From Asparagopsis taxiformis (lineage: Eukaryota > Rhodophyta > Florideophyceae > Bonnemaisoniales > Bonnemaisoniaceae), in NCBI GenBank assembly GCA_030407315.1, contig JALQPE010000520.1:1-64000 (forward strand): a stretch of 64,000 nucleotides of DNA, written 5' to 3'. A program made the position numbers and the translations under genes. Below the pieces are notes generated by a model. The model had not been told where the DNA came from. It made no database searches and was given only the letters and a program-made list of their open reading frames with translations. Position 1 is the first letter of the stretch, and each line of letters begins with the position of its first letter. Shown here one piece after another: positions 9,481 through 20,725 of this stretch.

Positions 9481-10170
9481 AGCCGCGGGAACGGGAAGCG
9501 CGACGGCGCTAACGATGTTCGCTAACGGTGTTAACGGCTATACGAAAAGCCAAGCCCGCCGGCAAAGACGTTGTCAACGGAACCGCGACGCACCACGACG
9601 CACTGCCGCGTACACGCAACGGCGTGAAACGTCAAGCCAACTCACGCGCGAGTCGGCCTGACGTTTGGCGAATTTTCCGTCCAGCTCATCGGAGCAAAAT
9701 TAAAATTGGCACCGACGTGCTACGTGCCAAAGAGTTCGAATGCTCAACGGAATTCGACACCCGACGGGGTTATCCGCACGAGAAACGACAGCGGAAACGA
9801 ATTCCGAGGTAGTTACAAAATGATAACGCCAGTGGCCAACGTGAAGCCGCGGGAACGTGAAGCGCGACGGCGCTAATGACTTCAACGGCTATACGAAAAG
9901 CCAAGCCCGCCGGCAACCACGTCGTCAGCGAAATCGCAACGTACTGCGACGAATTGCTGCGTACCCGCCACGGCGTAGAACGTCAAACCGACTCACGCGC
10001 GCGTCGGTCTGACGTTCGACGAATTTGTCGCCCAGCTCATCGGAGCAAATTAAAATTAGCACCGACGTGCTACGCGCTTAAGAGCTCGAACGCTCAACGG
10101 AAATAGACACCCGACGGGGTTATCCGAACGAGAAACGACGGCGGAAACGATTTTCGAGTTAATTACTAAA
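9481..10170 (+). repeat. Two-unit direct repeat in the chromovirus 3' non-coding region
   Basis: Two copies of a roughly 360 bp unit lie head to tail. Both contain GCCGCGGGAACG, a GGCTATACGAAAAGCCAAGC stretch and GACACCCGACGGGGTTATCC; unit starts are near 9,481 and 9,842. The same two-unit arrangement, inverted, is present at about 25,500-26,190 in the intact element, so the duplication predates both copies. Confidence 0.65.
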
Positions 10171-10532
10171 TGATACGCACGCCAACGGGCTCTACGATCG
10201 AGGTTAACGTACCACTCGCAGTGAAAAGCCGCCGCTACGCGCCGCCGCTTTGCCGAATAGTTGCGTTTGTTACGAACCTGCCAACGGGCACGCGCCGCCG
10301 CGAACTCGAAGCACGGGCTACGTAAGCCATACGACACCCGACGGGGTAGACGCCACAACAAAAAATTGTGGGGAGGGGCTTGACGCTAACCCCTCCCCCG
10401 CTGCAGACGACCTGCCAAACGCGAATTACGAAGCTCAACGGAGCCATGCGATTACGCAAAGAAACAAAACAAAGTTTACGAAGTAGCACGATGCTAGAGC
10501 CGACGTGGCCTACGAACTAACCTAGGAACGAC

Positions 10533-12760
10533 CTAGTAGCGACGAGAACGCTTGCCCGCAGGGTCATACGGACCAGGGCCTTCGCCGCGGCTATCGTGGC
10601 TGCGGCTGCGACTGGGCTGAACGAAGCCCGGCGCGTACGGATCGACGGTCTGCGTGACCACGGGGGCTCGCTCCCGACGCGACGCGGGATCCCTAGCGTA
10701 AGGATCCGCAGTCCCGTGACTGCGCGTATCCGAAGGGCGCGCCGAAGCGGGGTCGCGTGGCAGGTACGCCGCTGCGTGACCATACCCGACGGGGTCGCCG
10801 AAGCCGCCGCCACTCGCATAACCGTAAGGTTCATTACGAACGCCAACGGGCAGCGCGTAACTACGAGTCGCCGCGGCGAGACGCTCGGAAATCGCGCGCT
10901 CCGTTGCCAAGCGGGCAGTCAGGTCCAACGTCTGGGCCCTGAACTCTTCGGCTGCGCGAGCCACGGACGTGATAAGGGAACGAATAACGCAGCCGTCTGC
11001 ACGAGGCGGAGCGGCCATCGACGTACCGAGAAGCCGACGGGCATCCTCATCGGAGACGCGGTCGTCCAGGCTCACGAAGCGTGGCGCGCGCTCGGCCGGT
11101 GTGGCCACATCCGAACGACCGACGCGGGCAACGCTGCCCCCTCCCGTACCCTCGCGTGGCACGATCTCTCGAGGATCCGGCGCACGGGGCGCTTCGTTTT
11201 GATGGCCACGACGGCCAGAACGCGTCCCGCGGGGGCGCTCGTTGCCCCCGAGGCCGCCGAAATAACCGGTACGATTGCCACGACGGCGCTCGGAACGGGA
11301 AGCGACCCGCGGCACGTAAGCCCCATCGCTACGCACGGAGACGAACTCCTGGTTATCGCCGCTTGCATAATCGGGACGGATAACCCGATACTCCGGCCCC
11401 AACGCAAGGGCGCCGCGAGCCTCAGCCAACGCGCTGGTAACGGAGACGAACGTGTCAGAACCGACCACCGGGATTGCACGAAGCATCTCGTAGTCGGCCA
11501 GGAAGTCCAACGTGGACTCCGGCAGTAGGCACGCGCGCCCGAACACACGACGTTCCACGAACAGCGAGCATGCGAGCATCGCTGCGTGTTCGATATCCAC
11601 GGCCATGAGGAAATGTTCCTTCACGGGGGCAGGCGCGTCCTTCACGGCATCGGTAAAGTAGTGCACCACGCGTGGTAGCAACGTGGACGACCCACGGGGG
11701 TACGGAAACTCCTCTACTACTTCCGGCAACGGCGGGAAGTAGAGCTCGCTCGGGACGACCCACGGAGCCGACGCGTGCGACACGCGGTAGTCGTCCGCGT
11801 TCACGTGACGGAGCGCGAAATGGTCGTCGTACGACACCACGCTCTTGGAGATAACGCTCAACGAAAGAGCAGTCTTCCATTCGGCACGTTGCCTTTCGGA
11901 AAGTGTCCGCGGACATACGAAGACGGACGCCACCGAGATGAACGGCGGTTCCTCGGGCGTCCCCTTCCACAGGAACGCGTCCATACGATCGACGTAGATC
12001 GCGTCGTTGACGTCACGCAACCACGAGCGGTCGCAACGTATCGACGCCGGGATCTGGTAACGTTCCGATCCCGGTGGCCCGTTGGCGAAACGACGCCCAG
12101 TTGCCCGCCCCACGTATCCTCGGCGGAACGCATATAGTCGACAACCGCGCGGGCGTCTAGACGATCTCTTGCCAACGTGGCGAGATCGTCATCCGTGATA
12201 CCCACGCGGGGCAACGCAGCCCACGCGTGGGTCAGGACGCCTACGTTTAGCGCCGCACCGCCACGTGAGGCGGTGCCGACTGTCCCAACGGGGTCACCAC
12301 CCTCCGGCGAGGGATCCTGGCGAGGGGAACGCGGCGAGCCATCACGACGAGGCACGCCCGTGCGGGCCGCCGCCACAGCACGACGCGAACGAGCGGCCGC
12401 TGCCATCGCGGCTACACCCATCGACGGGGCCGCGGCATCCGGAATGATGGGTGACGAATTCCCCGAGTCGGACGCCGTTGCGTCATCATCACGTGGGGCA
12501 GCGGCCCTAGCAGCCTCGGCAGGCGTCACGGAAGCCACCAGGCGAGACGGAGCCATCGGGCGAGACGAAGAGGCGACGGCCTGAGGAGCAACGGCTTCTC
12601 CCGCCCTAACGGATGGGGCGGGGGCGACGGACGCTTCCGTCGCTGGCGCCGCACCGACTCCGACGAGGGAGGGAGCGCCCTGCGAAGGGTTCCTCGCTCC
12701 ACCTCCAGCAGAGCCGGCGGGCCGCGGAGTGTTACCATCGGTACTACGAGTCGTAACCAT
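10533..12760 (-). CDS. Extra antisense ORF of the chromovirus fragment, frameshifted
   Basis: On the strand opposite to the element, an ATG at 12,760 (MVTTRSTDGNTPRP) opens a frame of about 220 codons. One frame change between 12,060 and 12,113 joins it to a further 520 codons ending at 10,533, giving about 740 residues in total. The N-terminal third is low complexity (Ala, Pro, Ser, Arg). The middle (about residues 220-440) looks globular (PSELYFPPLPEVVEEFPYPR, then HFLMAVDIEHAAMLACSLF). The C-terminal third is basic and Gly/Arg/Ser-rich (SRSEP-like, RSRSHDSRGEG), which suggests RNA binding. No known domain is recognised. It sits between the 3' non-coding region and the LTR and is absent from the intact element of the same family. 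Plant chromoviruses and related giants sometimes carry antisense ORFs in this place. Confidence 0.55.
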
Positions 12761-13340
12761 CGTGGTTACGCTGTACACGATAATTACGACGAGTGCAACG
12801 AGCACGACGACAAGAGCCACGCGGGCTAGACGAAACAAGAGAACGGAAGGAACGGAGGTAGTAGTACCCAGCGGGGGAAAGAGGTAAGGGAGAACGAAAG
12901 GCAACGGCCTGGATGACGATGGTGAGAGGAAGGGTGAGCGACGATCGCTATCACGTTAAGCCGCGGCTTAAATAACCTTCGGAAGACCGTTGTCGTAATG
13001 CCCGCTGGCAGATTCACGAAAAGGCCGCGGCCTGCGCACGTATCGCGCTGAATTGAAGCACACCCGCGTGGTGGAATTGGACACTGCATTCGTTGCAGGG
13101 AAACGCCTAAGCGAGGCATTGACGTACGATGCCAACGGGCGGGCCTCGATGATTACGAAAGAGCCGGAGCGCACGCGCGCGCTCCGGCGCCGTGGCGATT
13201 CGATCAGCCAACCGGGCCGCGTATGTTTAAACGAGATTTTTCGGGACAACTGCCACGTCCGCAGTTGTACCCGAAAAGGCGCCACGGCCCCGTGTCTCAG
13301 GCGCGTCCTGACGGGCCTCGCGTGGCCGGGACGTCCACGT

Positions 13341-13361
13341 GTGGGGGTGGGGGTGGGGCTG
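13341..13361 (+). other. Polypurine tract
   Basis: GTGGGGGTGGGGGTGGGGCT plus one G lies immediately before the LTR start TGTAGTATACG. This is the expected place for the plus-strand primer of Ty3-type elements. It is one GTGGGG unit longer than the tract of the intact element. Confidence 0.75.
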
Positions 13362-14025
13362 TGTAGTATACGTGGCAATTCCGAAATTGCAAATATTTAC
13401 GTTTTCCGCGGAATTCGAATTTCGGCGGACACGACCGGCGACAGCAATGCACGAACATTGCTGGCGCATGCGCGCGCGCAACCGGCACACGTGTGCAACG
13501 AACGTACTGGCAACGGCCAACGGACCAACGGGTCCCTACGTGTGACCCACAAGGTCCTTTCCCATTCGGGGACGTTACGAACAGTGTTTACACTGTAAAG
13601 CGATGCCATCGTGGCCACATAGGTATTGGCATCGTGCCGGGAGGGAAAGGGGACAATACATCGAACGAGCAACGGCTCTAGTCTACGACTGACTTCTACG
13701 TTTTACGTTTACGTTTTGCCTAGCGAGGCTTCGTCTCCGTCGAGCTGCGTACTCCCTACCCATCGCCGCACGTAAGGCTGATTGCGTGTAGTGCCTCCGG
13801 GCTTGGTTGAGAGCGCCTCCGGTGACGTACCACCTCGTTTGCTAACGTAATCCTCGCGTGGATTGTTGCGTCGTGACGCTCGTGTCTACTCGCTAACCAC
13901 TCTACCTTCTACCGTTCTAACAATACAGTCAAACACCAGCGGGTGGACTGCTCGTTTCGTTTCGTAAGGACAGCGTGTCCACTGGCTCGTACCAGCTACT
14001 ACGTCTAGCGAACTATCGTTCCACA
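13362..14025 (+). repeat. Chromovirus LTR (3')
   Basis: A 664 bp LTR starting TGTAGTATACGTGG and ending GTTCCACA. It is nearly identical, in inverted orientation, to 24,267-24,925 and 34,462-35,124. It carries TG...CA ends. Confidence 0.9.
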
Positions 14026-14123
14026 GCGTGCTCACGCTTACTAACTAATCGTGGATGCATGCGGACTCAGCTCGAAGCAATCGCTACGAATGCACACGCG
14101 TCGTTAGAATAATTTGCGCCACA
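14026..14123 (-). repeat. Fragment of another LTR family
   Basis: This stretch ends in TTTGCGCCACA. It aligns, reverse-complemented and with gaps, to the first 100 bp of the solo LTR at 53,997-54,773. Shared blocks are CTTACTAACTAA, GGATGCA(C/T)GCGGACTCA and TAATTTGC. The chromovirus fragment at 8,697-14,025 therefore seems to have inserted into an older LTR of that family; the other part of that LTR is not in view. Confidence 0.55.
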
Positions 14124-14269
14124 GCGAGGAGGGCCCTTAAGAGATGGAAAAAATGGAATCCATCCTATTCCACCCTTCCCCTCCCCCATCAAACCATGCA
14201 TACCTTCGTCCATTTTCTACGAGCTATAAACGAGCCAATCGTAGCCGGGCAATCCTCAAAGCCTGAGTA

Positions 14270-14870
14270 GGATACTTGAGAGCTTCAGAGGTACTTAAAT
14301 TGGATTTGACGGCCGTTTCATTAAGAGGAGACACACGTACAAGGCAGCTCTCAAAGTCAATTATTAGTGTGGATACCAGGGAGGCGAAAACAGGACCTCT
14401 GCAGCTTTCAGCCATCCGCGAAAAGTCAGTTATAGACCTCCCACCTCGCTACGCAAATACCAGTTCAAAAACCGGCCGTGCATTTCCAATTCCGTACTCT
14501 AGGTACCTTTCCAAGATTAGTGAGGCGACTGTTTTCTTCGGCCTTCCGGACACCCTCACCCCTCATTCTGCTCGAATTGGCGGTGTGTTGTACGAATATT
14601 GTAATGGAACAGAAGCAGCTACGATTTCCATACATGGAGGATAGGAAAGCATAAAATATCTCCGACATTATCTTTCAAAAGTCTGCGCGATCATCCAGAA
14701 ACTTCAGCTCACTACCGTACAAGCAGAAATTATCTCTAGCTACCCGAAAGCCTCCTATGATTTCCTTGCAGAGAATCAGTCATTCCACACCATCACCCGA
14801 CCTCCGGGAGCTTTCGGCATTCCTTCCTTCACCTCGACACTTCATCCTCGCACAAAAGGTCGAATTCCGG
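14270..14870 (+). pseudogene. Tyrosine recombinase (DIRS/Crypton-like) remnant
   Basis: The frame GYLRASEVLKLDL carries the first catalytic arginine of tyrosine recombinases (family: 'G(L/M)RxSEL..L'). TPHSARIGGVLYEYCNG carries the HxxR motif. A TAG at about 14,642 replaces the codon expected to be tryptophan directly before ESIKYLRHYLSK, which corresponds to the last motif (W/H..S...Y). Sequence similar to recombinase tails continues to about 14,870. Such recombinases insert DIRS retrotransposons or Cryptons. Without a reverse transcriptase nearby the class cannot be chosen. The N-terminal half is missing. Confidence 0.6.
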
Positions 14871-15710
14871 TCCCTTCGCAACATACCCGTTACTATTTAA
14901 GAACAACCGCATAGAAAACAAAAAAATTCTCATAGACGCCTATGACACCCGGTACGACCCTGCAGCCAGATATCATTAATCAGGGAGTCAACTCTGTGAG
15001 TACATCTCATTCACATGGGAAGCGTGACTGGACTATGGTTTATCGCTTGTCAAATGTCAAGCTGCCAACTGTCGTCAACAAAACCTCCTTAATTGCATTG
15101 GACGATAATCGGAATACCGTCTTCTCATCATGCCGTCCTGGGAAATAGAGGAAATGGGATCAAACTTTCCGATAACGACAGAACTATTGTACTCCTCATA
15201 TCCAAATAATTTCGGATTTATCAGCTGTAGCCATCATTTCATTGACCTCTCCTCACTACCCCCTCAGTTTAGACTGGTTCGATATCCAGCAGACCTGGCA
15301 GCCCTGCTGCGTTCTCTAAACTAAACATATTCGATTTCGATCGAGTTCTGTGCATATTACGACAGTGGGCCGATGCTAAAGTCTATATGTGCCATGGGTC
15401 ACTTTTAACACGCGATTCGGTAGTCAAGGGCAGAAAAGTAGCTTGATTTGTTCCGACTTACATGCTTACATAAATTGCGGACTCGAGTGTTCTCGGAGAA
15501 AGTGATGCCGCTGGAAGCTCTGAACGTCTATATTTCAGATGTGCATACGGAATTAAGTATCTCTTTCTAGTTTAGAAGGAAGCTGATGATGAATTTGTAC
15601 ACATTTAGCGGTAGTCCCGTCGATAAAGGCATCGAAAAATATCATTTGTAAAGACATCTTTTCACTAGCTCATACTCAGTATTTGAATCATACCACTCTC
15701 ATACCCCAAC
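14871..15710. other. Unassigned stretch
   Basis: No supported gene. Short open frames at 14,942-15,148 and 15,130-15,324 have no recognisable domain. The sequence may be the outer end of the DNA transposon whose transposase lies to the right, but I could not identify a terminal inverted repeat. Confidence 0.3.
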
Positions 15711-18700
15711 TTAGGATAGCTTTCCCGCGACAATTTGCTTTCTCCGCGATTTCAGTGCTGCAAATTTGGTCTTAATGCTTGACTCGGAAGGAGAGTCTTC
15801 TGGTAAACTGTCTTCTGAAATAGCCAGAAACTCGATTAGTTTCCCACAGACAAAACGAGGCATGAACGAAGGGCACAGATCTAAAATAGAGTTCAATGCG
15901 TTGATGTACTTCGCATGAATTCCCTTTTTCTGTCTTTTCTGAGGAAATTCGCCAGCGCAACTGGCAACGTTAAATGTCCTCCTTGACAGATTAGATATGT
16001 AGCTCATATAATGGTATGCTAAGCAGGAATGTCGTAACTATTAGGATATCTCAGCCGCAATAATTGCCTCATTCTTCCAGCACTCATCTTCTTACCTTGA
16101 TCTTTTTCACCTGCTTCGAACCATTCTTCGATGTCTTTGGCGTACAAGGGAACAGAATTAGCACCAAGATAGTGATCATAAGCAGGTCTCTTTGCCCATC
16201 CGTGTCGCAGCAATATTCCCAGATGGAATCCATCCTCAACTTGAACATCGCACAGCTTGAAATTGAGTCTTTTGTGGTATAGATAGGCGCATCAGGAGTG
16301 CCCAACATCCCAAAGGCAATTTTTCCAGCTCTGTTTAGAACTGTTTTTACACCTTGCGGACCAGCACATTACAATATGTGTACATGCATTGCCGTCTCAT
16401 TACGATACAGCCTCCCGCATTTAGAGTATTTTGCCATGATTAAATCATCTGATTCATCTTTTATCTCTTCCTGATCCTCTTCGAGTATGCGCTCTGCGTG
16501 TTCATTTGATCATCTAGATTTCAAGCCTCTCCTTCGGGCTTGCAATGTAAGCCGTCCACGAGCCCAAACTGTAACACCAGTAATGTCACCCTAATAGGCC
16601 ACATGGCGCAGAATGAACAAGTTGAGGTCAGTGAATTCCTCCGTACTATATGTTTGACGCTGGGTATCCTCAGGAGAAACGGTTATAGGTTCATTCGCTG
16701 GTTCAGAACCTGTAGAGCGCACTTCCCTGGCGAAATATTTCCCTATCTCGTACTGAAAATAATCACTCTCAGAAAGTCTGAAACAATTTACAATGAAATT
16801 ATTGCCCTTGAATTCAGCGTAATCAAACTCAGTAAACCGTTCCATTTTGCAAATCTTCTTGGTTTCATGTGCATCTATCCATGATTGCAATGCCGGGAAA
16901 TTCCGGCGCACATGCAGCATTTCAGCAGTGCAATTGACCACGCCGCCCATGCTGTTGAGCGCTTCAAAAGTATCAGAGAGAGTCGTAACATCCTTTCTGG
17001 TACTATTGCAATATCGATTAACATGCATCATTGCAATGGCATATTGACCATCTACCGGACTCTTTCCCCGCTGCGTCTCAGAATGTAGGAAGAATTGCAG
17101 GCGTAATCCGTGATGTCCGGCAAAACATGGCGCGATAGTACGAAGGAAATTTTTTTGATAGCAGCGGGCATTGTCGGAGAAGAGATTGGTTACCGAAATC
17201 CATGGGAGTTCTATCCTCAGTCGGGCGAGAATGGCATCCAAAATAGAGCTCACTGCAATGTTATCCTGTTTCATGTCATTACTGATCAAATGGTCGAAGA
17301 AAATGGTTCGCAGTTGAGTTTCATCGGATGCCTCCACATCATATGAGCAAATCCTTCTGTACAAGATGATCTGGTACAGAAGAATTTGCTCGAAAGAATA
17401 TCACAGCACCATGCTGTGAGATTCCTTTCTTCCCAAAAAAACTCCATGGTTTTCTCCCAGAACCTTATCGGCTCAAACATCATCAAGTAGTACATAAGAA
17501 TGATTCATTCGTCATTTTCCTCTTTCCCTTTCACATATTCGAATAGATCTGTTATGCGGCTTTCTTGAATTTTACATCGTTGCTGGTGACCCATACAGAG
17601 AGTTAACCGTTCCGTCACGCTTTGTAGTGCAGTTGAAATATCATTTCGTAGAGGCACAATAGATGTCTGAATGTTTTTCAGAACTTGAAATGGAGCTAAG
17701 CATTGTGTGCACTGATTGGTCACAGGAGATTCATTCTTTCCGGGAAGTGAGAAGAGCGCAAACTGCTTGCAGTGCAGTGGGTCTTTATCTCTCTCAATAT
17801 GTTCCAAATATACGAATTTCATGAACTCTTCAATTCCACTCAGTTGTGACAAGAACTGTTGATGAAGATGGGGATCAGCAATCTCTTTTTCATGAAAAAG
17901 AGATTGCTGATCCCCATCTTCATTGCAATGATTTCGCGCACGGTTCCGAACCGTGCGAGTCGCAGGTTATTGTAAATAAGAGGTCCTAGAACATAATACA
18001 CAGCATATTTACGGTTTTGCTTTCCTTTCGTGAATGTTCTGGCCACTTCCAGAAAACTTGTTCGCTGGAATGAAGCATGACTTTCTGAGGTTGACGTTTC
18101 TAGTTGATAACTTTTTGATCGGAGAAACTTCACATAGTCTCTGTAAATATGTTCCCATGGAGCTCTCCGTATTACTGCGGGAAATTCTACCCATTTCTTA
18201 TCGGTTTGCACACGCTTTGTACCCCAGGACAACAGTTTGACTTTTTCTGCTTTGAATAAAACTTTCAAGGCTTCCCTGATCTTATCATCACTAACGCACT
18301 GAAATGTACTAATTTTGTCACCAACAGAACCAAAAAAGTAACAGGTCCCAATCTTTCCAGGATTGTTGGAACGTGCGACATAAAGAGCCACTGAGCAGTT
18401 TCCTCCTTTTCATACCACTTCCGTTCTCCTACTTTTGTATGTATTCATCCCTTCCCCTTTCCATATGGCGATCTGAACTTTGTTTCTCGCCAGCAGTAAT
18501 TTCGGGCTGCTTGTTTCGGAAACATCTAGAGCAATAGAGCGGGTCTTGGTTGTCGTTAACCGTCATTCTGAGCACACGCTGGCAATGAATCAAGTGAACT
18601 GCTGTATTGCAAAGGTCACAATTGTGCCCTCTAACTGTACGAGATTTCGGAACAACGCATCCCTCAACACCACATTCATTTCGTGTTTCATTTAATACAC

Positions 18701-19753
18701 CGTTCTCATTTGCTTGATTCAGTTCATTGTTGATGATTTCAACTTGTTCGATAGGTCCAGAAAGTATCTGAGAAAATGACGCATTCTCACTATCATTGTG
18801 CGAATCTGTACTACCACACGAGGATTAATCTCTATTTTCCCCTCTCAGAAGTCGATGCAATTCAGATTCATTTGATGTTGCACATAGTAGTCCTCAAAGC
18901 ACTCTACTCTCAGTAATTCCTTTATAAGAAGCAAGAACAACATCAACTATAGCCCTTCGCGTAATTTTTCCACTCGATTCAGGTGGAATTCAAGGATGCT
19001 TGGTCCATCGTTTGGAAAAAAAATCATACAAATGTGTTGCATGCAGATGTTGACGAGGACCTGCAAGTCTTTTTTTTATTCTTCGCGAAGATTTTCCAAA
19101 GTATGTTCGCGGCGTTCTGGACTTTGCAATCGTCTCTGGTTCCATATGGGGATTCGAAGAAAATAAAACAAAGGATACTTCCTTAGTAGTGTCTCGCCAC
19201 TTGGAGACCTGCTTTGCAGTCCATTTCTCGAGGTGCCATCAACTCCTTTCTGAACATCGCTCTTGTTGATTCTGGACTTGGCTATGTGCGCTGCTTGTCT
19301 TTGCATTGCTGCGCTTGCTTTAGGGGGTGTCCCACACCCCCTTTTAGGACCATTACAAAGGCACTGCGGACATCTAGGACATGTACCTCGCTCAATACTC
19401 TCCTTTTGTTTGTGGTCGCATGCTGGAATTTTTGAGTGAGAATTTGTTCGTAGGATGAGAGCGGGATGACGGGCGCTTCAGATTACAGTACTTTCACTTC
19501 GTTACAGAAGTAATGGAAACCCAGAGCTTTGAGATGAGATTCTTGTATTGAGAGCGAAATTTCGTCCGTAAACTTTTTTCTATTTATTTGTATCGACGGG
19601 ACATTTCTGCCGTTACGATCAGACTTACGCGAATCGGACGAGCTTACGCTCATCGTTTCCCTCACTTCTCGTCCTCGAAGCGACTTGAAACTTTGCAGGT
19701 TGCTCCGAAAGACGTCCGTCTTGAAGTACAAGAAGACAGAATCCGAATTGGTT
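15711..19753 (-). pseudogene. DNA transposon transposase, broken (main part)
   Basis: Minus-strand fragments read in order from the right. 19,731-19,483 is an N-terminal region. About 19,410-19,080 is Cys-rich (GTCPRCPQCLCNGPKRGC). 18,700-18,480 has a second Cys/His cluster (CDLCNTAVHLIHC, then DPLYCSRC). 18,391-17,840 contains EFPAVIRRAPWEHIYRDYVK, 17,852-17,505 follows it, and 17,364-16,591 has a catalytic-looking core with NLFSDNARCYQ and SETQRGKSPVDGQYA. 16,213-15,711 is the C-terminal tail (MRQLLRLRYPNSYDIP). The SDNA...GKSxxDG pattern belongs to a DDE-type transposase group common in protists and invertebrates; I cannot name the superfamily. Frames change several times and a 62 bp palindrome interrupts one fragment. 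The protein's first codons lie 17 kb away (36,759-36,798), across a copia insertion. Confidence 0.55.
17862..17923. repeat. Perfect 62 bp palindrome
   Basis: Two 31 bp arms with no spacer: the left arm begins ATGAAGATGGGGATCAGC and the centre is CATG. It falls inside the transposase frame and destroys it. Confidence 0.9.
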
Positions 19754-20003
19754 TGTGATTCCCGTAACTCTTTTTATTTTCTTTCTCGCTTGATCACTGA
19801 ACTTGGTTATTATAGTCTTGCGCCGCTCTCCGTGTACGGCGGCGTGCGTGCGACAGTCTGTCTCTATTTGTCTTACTGTTTGTATTTGGTTTAGCGGGTT
19901 CAGTGTGCGTAGTGTCTGTAGTGGCTGTAAGAGCGCCGTGATGGGCAGTGTCCGTGTTGGAGCAAAAAATCCGCTTCGCCGAATAGTCTTTGGCGTAGTG
20001 GCA
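19754..20003 (-). repeat. Copia 3' LTR
   Basis: 250 bp with TG...CA ends (TGTGATTCCCG ... GGCGTAGTGGCA). It is preceded, in element orientation, by the polypurine tract GAAGCAGGGGGAC (20,004-20,016, seen as pyrimidines on the plus strand). This is typical of copia polypurine tracts. Confidence 0.85.
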
Positions 20004-20059
20004 GTCCCCCTGCTTCAATGCGGGGAATGACCGAGTCGACGCATTGTGTTTGGTTAGTG

Positions 20060-20725
20060 TAGTTATTTTGAGCATGTCTTTGAGGTTGTTGAATGTGTGG
20101 ACTTTCAGCGTTTTGGTTAAGATTTCCGCGAGCATTGATTTAGACGGAACGTGCTCTAGGCGGATGTGGCCCTTTTGGATATGTTCCCGAATGTAGTGTC
20201 TTCTGAGGTCTATGAATTTGCGCTTCTTGGTGGGCGCTGTGTTCGTGGCGACTGCGATTGCAGCTTGGTTGTCAACCGTTGACACGTGACGCGTACCGTA
20301 GTTGGTGTGTTTGGCAGAGCACTGATTTCGTCCAGGATGCGGCGGAGCCATTGCGTGGTCTGTACTGCTTGGGAGGCAGAGATATATTCTGCGGCGCATG
20401 TAGATAATGCTTGCATAGTTTGCTTGGTGGATGACCATGCAATTGGCGTACCGTTTATCGTGTGTACAGCGCCGCTAGTGGATTTTGAGTCAGTTTGGTC
20501 GCCGGCGTAGTCTGCGTCTGCATGGTGTTGTTCCAAGTGGATGCCGTCGGTTAGGGTGCCTTTAAGGTAGCGAACTAGTCGCTTGAGATGCAGCCAGTGT
20601 CGCTTAGTGGGCATACTGTTTGCGGATGCCAATTTGCTGACGTAGAATGCTATGTCTGGTCTAGTGGTGTCTGCAATGTATCGCAGGGTGCCTATAGCGG
20701 CGCGATATGTTGTTGTGAGTAGCGG
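20060..20725 (-). pseudogene. Copia RNase H
   Basis: The minus-strand frame to 20,210 gives YLKGTLTDGIHLEQHHADAD, SKSTSGAVHTINGTPIAWSS and CAAEYISASQAVQTTQWLR, the copia RNase H signature. A frame change near 20,280-20,430 continues with DNQAAIAVATN, KFIDLRRHYIREHI and VPSKSMLAEILTKTL, the usual C-terminus. A gap also separates it from the RT frame near 20,720. Confidence 0.75.

Larger units (their letters stand above)
8697..14025 (+). mobile_element. Chromovirus (Ty3/gypsy) fragment, 3' part with LTR
   Basis: From 8697 to about 10,510 the sequence is the inverted homologue of the 3' non-coding region of the intact chromovirus at 24,267-35,124 (about 25,160-26,745 there). From 13,125 to 14,025 it matches that element's polypurine tract and LTR. 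The 2.6 kb between (about 10,515-13,125) is absent from the intact element and holds an antisense ORF. gag and pol are missing, and the left end is cut where the palindrome array ends. The orientation is plus: polypurine tract, then LTR, at the right end. The five bases after the LTR are GCGTG; no matching duplication exists at the truncated end. Confidence 0.85.

Noticed and set aside
10596..11528. 310-codon plus-strand ORF opposite the antisense ORF
   Set aside because: A shadow in GC-rich DNA; the minus-strand frame is longer and has more protein-like composition.
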